From contig JADKJT010000034.1 of NCBI GenBank assembly GCA_016720905.1, positions 62,001-126,000 on the forward strand: 64,000 nucleotides of DNA. Reading direction: 5' to 3'. A program made the translations under genes and the position numbers. Shown here in pieces: positions 58,971 through 64,000 of this stretch (its first letter is position 1; each line of letters begins with the position of its first letter). Under the pieces are notes generated by a model that saw nothing but the letters and a program-made list of their open reading frames with translations, was not told where the DNA came from and did no database searches. The stretch comes from Gemmatimonadaceae bacterium (GTDB lineage: Bacteria > Gemmatimonadota > Gemmatimonadetes > Gemmatimonadales > Gemmatimonadaceae).

Positions 58971-60137
58971 ATGGCCACCTCTGTTGCTCCCTCCGCGTCC
59001 AGCGCCGCCGAGTCAGCGCGTGAATTGCCGTGGCATCTCACAGCAGTCGTCGTTGGTGCGTCCAGCATCCTGATCGGCATTCTGTGGGACATTTCGTGGC
59101 ATCGCACCATTGGCCGCGACACCTTCTGGACGCCGGCCCACATGGCCGTGTACTTCGGCGGCACGCTGGCCGGACTGTCGTGCGGTGCGCGCGTGCTGTG
59201 GGAATCATTTGGACGTGACGCGAGTTCCGGTGATGGCGTCCGCATCTGGCGCTACTTCACGGGCCCCATCGGCGGGTGGATCTGCATCTGGGGTGCGTTC
59301 GCCATGCTCACATCGGCGCCGTTCGATGACTGGTGGCACAATGCGTACGGACTGGACGTCGAGATTCTCAGCCCACCGCACGTGGTGTTGCTGGTGGGCA
59401 TCGCGGGCATTCTGATTGGGGCGCAAACAATGGCGGCCGCTGCGCAAAATCGCGCCGAGGGTTCGCCCCTCTACTCCAACATCTTTCTGGTAAGCAGCGG
59501 CGTGCTGGCGACCATGGCAGCCGTCGCTATTACGGAATACACGTTTGCCACGCGTACGCATCAAAGCCTTTTCTACGTCGTCACCGGTGGTGTGTATCCG
59601 GCCATTCTGGTGGCCGCCGCCATCGCGTCGCGCGTACGGTGGCCCGCCACGCGAATCGCGCTGATCTACATGGGGGTCATGGCGGCACAGGTCTGGATAT
59701 TGCCACTCATTCCCGGCAGTCCGTTGCTCGGGCCTATCGGGCATGAGGTCACGCGAATGGTTCCCCTGCCGTTTCCAGTGATGCTCATCGCCCCGGCCAT
59801 AGCGATCGACCTCGTGTTGCGTCGCATGGAAGGCCGCAATGTGTGGCTCACCAGTCTGGCACTCGGCGTGTGTTTTGTCGCCGCGTTTGTCGTGGTGCAG
59901 TGGCCATTCGGGACGCTTCAAGCCACGGAGATCGGGCGCAACGCGTTCTTTGGTGGCAGTCATGGTGACTACGGTCAATCGGCGGAGTTTCTCGTTGGTC
60001 CGCGCCAAATGTGGTCCGATGGAAAGGGTGTTGCAGCAACGTTGGTAAGCATCTTCACATGGGCGGTACTCGCCGCCACTCTGTCGGCGCGACTGGGGCT
60101 GTCGCGCGGCGCGTGGCTGCGTCGCGTGGTGCGCTAG
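58971..60137 (+). CDS. Multi-pass membrane protein with duplicated D-x3-H-x3-G-x-D...H motif
   Basis: A 388-residue protein with about nine transmembrane helices. Two helical-hairpin segments share a motif: Asp40-x3-His44-x3-Gly48-x-Asp50-x6-His57 (WDISWH, GRDTFWTPAH) and Asp119-x3-His123-x3-Gly127-x-Asp129-x7-His137 (DDWWHN, GLDVEILSPPH). A further GGSHGDYG lies near the C-terminus. The spacing indicates internal duplication and a possible metal or haem site in or near the membrane. I do not recognise a named family. It is followed by a His/Met-rich protein and is probably its partner. Confidence 0.75.
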   Translation: MATSVAPSASSAAESARELPWHLTAVVVGASSILIGILWDISWHRTIGRDTFWTPAHMAVYFGGTLAGLSCGARVLWESFGRDASSGDGVRIWRYFTGPIGGWICIWGAFAMLTSAPFDDWWHNAYGLDVEILSPPHVVLLVGIAGILIGAQTMAAAAQNRAEGSPLYSNIFLVSSGVLATMAAVAITEYTFATRTHQSLFYVVTGGVYPAILVAAAIASRVRWPATRIALIYMGVMAAQVWILPLIPGSPLLGPIGHEVTRMVPLPFPVMLIAPAIAIDLVLRRMEGRNVWLTSLALGVCFVAAFVVVQWPFGTLQATEIGRNAFFGGSHGDYGQSAEFLVGPRQMWSDGKGVAATLVSIFTWAVLAATLSARLGLSRGAWLRRVVR

Positions 60138-60198
60138 AATGGCGCCGCAGATACGCCTGCACCCGGCGACGGGGATTCTGCCGGGAGAGGTTGGAGCA

Positions 60199-60343
60199 AT
60201 GAGGGGCTTGAGGGGTGCGCAACGGAAGCGTCGAGCGTTCGAGCGGCCAGCCGGTGAGGGCAGGACTGGGTTCTACGCTCACCGGCTCACCCCTCGAACG
60301 CTCGACGCTTTTGTTGCGCACCCCTCAAGTCCCTCACCGCTCC
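60199..60343. repeat. Large palindromic intergenic repeat, family A copy 3
   Basis: Left arm AATGAGGGGCTTGAGGGGTG-type start at 60199, core GCGCAACGGAAGCGTCGAGC; right arm CGCTCGACGCTTTTGTTGCG then CACCCCTCAAGTCCCTCACC (to 60343). Two positions in the core pair as G-T where copy 2 has G-C. It occupies most of the 250-base gap between two plus-strand genes; unlike copies 1 and 2 it is not between convergent genes. Confidence 0.9.
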
Positions 60344-60387
60344 CACCCTTAGTGACAATGCCGAGACACTCTGGAGACTCCGCACCA

Positions 60388-61953
60388 ATGATGTTCCGTC
60401 TGTCGCAGCATGCACCGCCCGTCTGGCAACGCGCCTCAGCCACTCTCTGCCTGTTGTCCGCGCTGTGGGTTGCGACGAGTGCACACGTGGGCAGCACACT
60501 CGTGGTACAGGACGGCATGGCCGGTCCATATGGACTGCGCGTACTGGTGCGTCCACCAGGGGTGATTCCCGGACGTGTGGAAGTGGTAGTGCGTGCCACC
60601 ACGCCATCGGCCGTGCCAACCAGTGTGTCCGTGCGTCCCGCGCTCTGGCGCTATGGGTTGAAGGGCGCCGCACCGGCCGAGCCGGCAACGCCAGTGCCTG
60701 GAGAAGTCGGCACGTTTTCCACCACGGTGTGGATCATGGCATCGGGATCATATGCCTTTCACGTGCAGGCCCAAGGACCTGCGGGCGATGGCACACTGGT
60801 CGTACCCGTGACCAGCGTGGCCACCACCGCCAGCACACTCCCCCCGTGGATGGGTTGGATGCTGTCTGCCTTGGGCGCGCTCTTGGTACTGGGCCTCGTG
60901 TCCATTGTGGGTGCTGCCTCACGAGAAGGAGCGCTTGGCGGTGGTGCGGCCGCGCAACGCGCCGACCGCCAGCGGGCGCGCAAGGCGATGGCGGTTGCCA
61001 CCGTGTTGATCGCCGTGATGCTCACCGGAGGTTGGAAGTGGTGGGGTGCCGTCGACCGTGACTACCGTCGCCAACTGGACAAGCCGCTGGCCGTAGAGAC
61101 GACCGTGACACCGGGTGATGCGCGCACCCTCACGCTGCATGTCACCGATTCATCATGGACGTTTGTCGATCCGCAAGAGCCCGGCGTGCGAAGGCAGTCC
61201 GGCACGCCGCTCATGCCCGATCACGGCAAGTTGATGCACCTGTTTCTGGTGCAAGTCGGCGCGCAGGGCGCGGTGGCCCATGTGCATCCACTGCGCACCG
61301 ATCTCAGCACCTTCACCACGCCGCTTGCCGGTGTTCCCGCAGGGAAGTACTGGCTGTTCGCGGAAGCCGTGCGCGAAAGTGGGTACACCGTGTCGATGGC
61401 CGATACGGTGGATGTGCCAACGGGAGCGTCGACGCCCAACGTTGACGGCGACGATGCGTGGACCGCGATGCCGACCATGGCATCGGCGTCACCGGCCGTG
61501 CTGAGCGACGGCGCGCACATGTCCATCGCCATTGATGGCACGCCCACGGTTGCACGCGATGTCACCATCCGCGCGCGCGTGACAAACGCCGATGGCTCGG
61601 CCGCGACGCTGGTCCCATGGCTGGGGATGGCAGGACACGCCATGGTGGTGCGCACCGACGGTCAGGTGTTCATGCACCTGCACCCCATGGGCACCGGTTC
61701 AATGGCGGCGCAGGAACGACTGTTGCGGCGCGAAGCGGGTGACACCGTGATGCACGGCGACCAACAACCCACGGCGATGGACAGGCCGAGCATGGCGGGG
61801 ATGCCCATGACGGGTCCGACGGGTGAGGTGAATTTTCCGGTGGCTTTTCCGTCGGCGGGCGCGTATCGCGTGTTCGTGCAGGTGCGGCGAACCAGCGGTC
61901 GCATTGAGACGGCGGCGATGGATGTTGTGGTGCCGGCACCCTCGCCGAAATAG
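60388..61953 (+). CDS. Membrane-anchored His/Met-rich protein, putative copper-binding (YtkA/CopC-like)
   Basis: A 521-residue protein. A signal peptide ends in A-T-S-A, after which the mature chain could begin with His33 (HVGSTLVV), as in CopC-type proteins. Two central transmembrane helices (about 155-175, 200-216) separate an N-terminal beta domain from a C-terminal periplasmic region. That region has two similar modules: H279-x4-H284...H298-x-H300-P and H417...H430-x-H432-P, followed by a Met/His-rich stretch (SMAGMPMTG). Such ligands favour copper. ATG 60388 has GGAG 12 bases upstream; 60358 and 60391 are alternatives, and the frame stays open through the repeat. Confidence 0.75.
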   Translation: MMFRLSQHAPPVWQRASATLCLLSALWVATSAHVGSTLVVQDGMAGPYGLRVLVRPPGVIPGRVEVVVRATTPSAVPTSVSVRPALWRYGLKGAAPAEPATPVPGEVGTFSTTVWIMASGSYAFHVQAQGPAGDGTLVVPVTSVATTASTLPPWMGWMLSALGALLVLGLVSIVGAASREGALGGGAAAQRADRQRARKAMAVATVLIAVMLTGGWKWWGAVDRDYRRQLDKPLAVETTVTPGDARTLTLHVTDSSWTFVDPQEPGVRRQSGTPLMPDHGKLMHLFLVQVGAQGAVAHVHPLRTDLSTFTTPLAGVPAGKYWLFAEAVRESGYTVSMADTVDVPTGASTPNVDGDDAWTAMPTMASASPAVLSDGAHMSIAIDGTPTVARDVTIRARVTNADGSAATLVPWLGMAGHAMVVRTDGQVFMHLHPMGTGSMAAQERLLRREAGDTVMHGDQQPTAMDRPSMAGMPMTGPTGEVNFPVAFPSAGAYRVFVQVRRTSGRIETAAMDVVVPAPSPK

Positions 61954-61964
61954 CAAGCTTCCGA

Positions 61965-63404
61965 CTACTTCACCGCACTGGCCGCCCACCCCGTAGCCTT
62001 CTGCAACCGTTCCAGCTCCAGCTGCACTCCCGGCAAGGCCGCCTTGCCCGCTGCGGTCCCCATGAGGTTGTGCATTTCGTATTGGTCCGTCACCAGATCG
62101 TACAATTCGTCCATGCCCGAAAGCTCGGTGTAGTGGATGTACTTGTACCGTTCGGTGCGCACGGCCTGATAGCCCATCGTCACCATGCGCGGAAACACCT
62201 TGTCGCTGTAGTACTCAATCAGCACTGACGGCCGCCACGGCGCCGCCCTGCCCTGCAACAGTGGCATCAACGACATGCCTTGTCGCGCCACGGTGTCGGT
62301 GACCCCGGCCATGCCGAGCACGGTGGGGACGATGTCAATGGTCTGCACCAACTGCGCCGGCGTGATGCCGGCGGTGACCAGTCTGGGGTAGCGAATAATG
62401 AGCGGGATGCGCGCCGTTTCCTCATACGCCAGACGCCGTTCTTCGTCCAGACCGTGCTCGCCGTAGAAATAGCCGTGATCGCTGGTGAACACGATGATGG
62501 TGTTGTCGAGTTCACCCAACTCTTCCAGCGTCTTCACCAGACGACCAAGGCTTTCATCAACGGCCAGCAGCATTTCCAACCGACCGCGTACGTCACGGTC
62601 CCTGGTGCCGGTGGCAGGACTCAGCGGCGCCAACGTATCAATGCGACGCTGCAGTGCAGGCTTGTTGGTGATGGGCGCGAGCGCATTCGGCCGTCTCGGC
62701 ACCACGGCGTTGGCATAGCGTCCGGCGTGACGTGGCGCCGGGATGAATCCCTCAGGCTGCGATGCCAGCGTCGCCCGCGAACCGTCGTTCTGCTGCATGA
62801 CGTTCGGATGCATGGCCTTGTGCGCCAGAAACAGCATGAATGGCTTCTTCGCATTGGCGCGAACAAACTGGTCGACGTAGTCAGTGAGGACGTCGGTGAC
62901 ATAGCCCTTCACTTCAAGCCGGGTGCCGTCGACGTTGAGCCTGGGATTGATGGCTTCACCCTGACCCTTCATGGCCACCCAGTGTGTCCAGCCCGGGCGC
63001 TGACCGTCGTCGTTTCCCATGTGCCACTTGCCGAAGAACCCGGTTTGATATCCTGCGGCCTTCAGCGGAATCGCAAAGGTGGGCAACAAGTAGCTGGCGG
63101 AGTCGCGCGCCGTATTGTCGATAATGCCGTTGGTGTGTACGTACGTCCCCGTGAGAATGGCCGCGCGGCTGGGGCTGCACAGCGGCGTGGTGGCAAACGC
63201 ATTGAGGAATCGCGCACCCTCACCGGCCAGCTTGTCGATATTCGGCGTCTCGACAAACGGATGACCGGCCACGCCGATATCATCCCAGCGCAAATCGTCC
63301 ACCAGCACGACCACAATGTTCGGCTTGCCTGCAACAGCCGACGTGTCCGTGGGTTGACAGGCCATCGCAAGGAACAGCGCAACCAGCGCCAGTCGCTGTG
63401 TCAT
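61965..63404 (-). CDS. Sulfatase lipoprotein
   Basis: A 479-residue type I sulfatase. Lipobox L-A-M-A-C suggests membrane anchoring. The calcium site VDDLRWDD (Asp36/37), the formylglycine motif C-S-P-S-R (Cys76) in PLCSPSRAAILTG, and GKWHMG are present; the C-terminal region carries the TSDHGYFYGEHG metal-ligand segment and EETARIPLIIRYP. It hydrolyses sulfate esters, probably of polysaccharides, after FGE maturation (no FGE gene here). ATG 63404. It is divergent from a second sulfatase with 174 bases between. Confidence 0.92.
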   Translation of the reverse strand: MTQRLALVALFLAMACQPTDTSAVAGKPNIVVVLVDDLRWDDIGVAGHPFVETPNIDKLAGEGARFLNAFATTPLCSPSRAAILTGTYVHTNGIIDNTARDSASYLLPTFAIPLKAAGYQTGFFGKWHMGNDDGQRPGWTHWVAMKGQGEAINPRLNVDGTRLEVKGYVTDVLTDYVDQFVRANAKKPFMLFLAHKAMHPNVMQQNDGSRATLASQPEGFIPAPRHAGRYANAVVPRRPNALAPITNKPALQRRIDTLAPLSPATGTRDRDVRGRLEMLLAVDESLGRLVKTLEELGELDNTIIVFTSDHGYFYGEHGLDEERRLAYEETARIPLIIRYPRLVTAGITPAQLVQTIDIVPTVLGMAGVTDTVARQGMSLMPLLQGRAAPWRPSVLIEYYSDKVFPRMVTMGYQAVRTERYKYIHYTELSGMDELYDLVTDQYEMHNLMGTAAGKAALPGVQLELERLQKATGWAASAVK

Positions 63405-63578
63405 CAGGTTCTCGCCAGGAGAGTGCTGGAATCGCCGGGAAATCGGTCGCACGGTGACACGGTACAATAGAGGCGAACAAGCCTTCTCGCCATCATCCCA
63501 AACGCCATCGCCAGCCTCTGGCGCCTCGACCCGCGTCATACGACTTTGAAGGCGCCCTCTCCGACAGGATGTCTGCTC

Positions 63579-64000
63579 ATGCGTTGCCGTCTCACCACCG
63601 TGCTCTCGCTGTGGACGCTCTGCGCGACTGTCGCCACCTCGGCGCTGTCAGCGCAGGTTGCGTCACGTCAGCAGGCGCCCGCTACCCGTCCCAACATCAT
63701 CATGATGTTCCCCGACAATCTGGGATGGGGCGAGGTGGGTGTGTACGGCGGTGTACGGGGTGTCCCGACGCCAAACGTCGATCGGATTGCCAACGAGGGC
63801 ATGCGGCTCAACAATTTCAATGTTGAGTACTCATGCACCGTTTCACGCGCCGCGTTGCTCACCGGTCGGTACGCGGTACGCACCGGCGCAACGCAGCCCA
63901 CCGGCATCACGCTGTGGGAAGTGACCGTGGCGGAAGCGCTGAAAGCCAACGGCTATGCCACCGGGATTTTCGGCAAGTGGCATTTGGGCGGCGATTCGTG
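63579..64000 (+). CDS. Second sulfatase (arylsulfatase-like), 3' end outside window
   Basis: The first ~140 codons of a sulfatase. Signal peptide ends near A-L-S-A-Q. The start of the alkaline-phosphatase-like domain reads MMFPDNLGWGEVG (Asp46-Asn47, the D-N form known in one arylsulfatase branch), then NVEYSCTVSRAALLTGRY with Cys86 in a C-T-V-S-R motif: Val replaces the Pro of the C-x-P-x-R formylglycine consensus. GIFGKWHLGG follows. ATG 63579. The gene continues beyond the window, so completeness cannot be judged. Confidence 0.85.
   Translation, partial: MRCRLTTVLSLWTLCATVATSALSAQVASRQQAPATRPNIIMMFPDNLGWGEVGVYGGVRGVPTPNVDRIANEGMRLNNFNVEYSCTVSRAALLTGRYAVRTGATQPTGITLWEVTVAEALKANGYATGIFGKWHLGGDS

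Noticed and set aside
60139..60387. N-terminal extension of the His/Met-rich protein through repeat A copy 3
   Set aside because: The reading frame happens to be open through the palindrome, but the signal peptide begins at 60388 and the repeat-coded sequence is not protein-like.

Overview
The window is GC-rich, densely packed bacterial chromosome with about 54 protein genes and no rRNA, tRNA or CRISPR array that I can recognise. The gene content best fits a Gemmatimonadota-type heterotroph, although no marker gene proves it. It has several very large secreted Asp-box (BNR/VPS10-like) proteins, paired DUF5117/DUF4953-type metalloproteases with HEVGH motifs, serine hydrolases, sulfatases, a reaction-centre-like c-type cytochrome, and many lipoproteins. 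Codon third positions are strongly GC, and long antisense shadow ORFs are common.

Layout. 1-3644: a truncated secreted protein and Asp-box protein 1, both minus. 3645-3947: a divergent region holding a 30-bp perfect inverted repeat. 3948-10894 (plus): SPFH protein, Arc-like repressor and TAP-like hydrolase (coupled), then a second alpha/beta hydrolase and metalloprotease 1. 11026-12297 (minus): a left-handed beta-helix (carbonic-anhydrase-like) protein with a damaged-looking start. 12504-15101: metalloprotease 2, closed by a clear terminator. 15178-20016: beta-propeller lipoprotein, Ser/Thr kinase, pirin and DUF481 porin-like protein. 20249-25685 (minus operon): Asp-box protein 2, beta-lactamase-fold hydrolase, HlyIII and DoxX. 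25769-30453: VanZ-like protein, DEAD-box helicase with its coupled partner, SET methyltransferase and dihaem cytochrome lipoprotein. 30461-36671 (minus): nine close-packed genes (cupin, SDR, IlvE, YaeQ, exported RidA, TfoX-like, patatin, GNAT-cupin fusion, membrane protein). 36780-46850: NmrA-like protein, lipoprotein, formate-THF ligase, YigZ, RhlE-like helicase, ABC exporter, acyl-ACP desaturase, GDPD and ankyrin protein. 46910-50227: Asp-box protein 3. 50409-56674 (minus): a TetR-TolC-MFP-RND efflux locus. 56818-61953 (plus): unknown membrane and secreted proteins ending in a His/Met-rich putative metal-handling pair. 61965-64000: two divergent sulfatases, the second cut by the window end.

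The dominant theme is an exported hydrolytic and binding repertoire for polymer or peptide scavenging, together with envelope functions (RND pump, ABC exporter, patatin, GDPD, desaturase). Two families of large palindromic intergenic repeats are scattered through the window: three copies of a ~130-150 bp hairpin, and three paired plus two one-armed copies of a GACGGGAGAC-type repeat. One copy of the second family forms the 3' end of a gene. The most interesting items are the two-gene histidine/methionine-rich module at 58971-61953, the covarying palindromes, the matched operator-like sites of the efflux locus, the recurrent pyrimidine-rich SD-less leaders of secreted-protein genes, and possible frameshifts at 12297-12333 and about 40504-40690.
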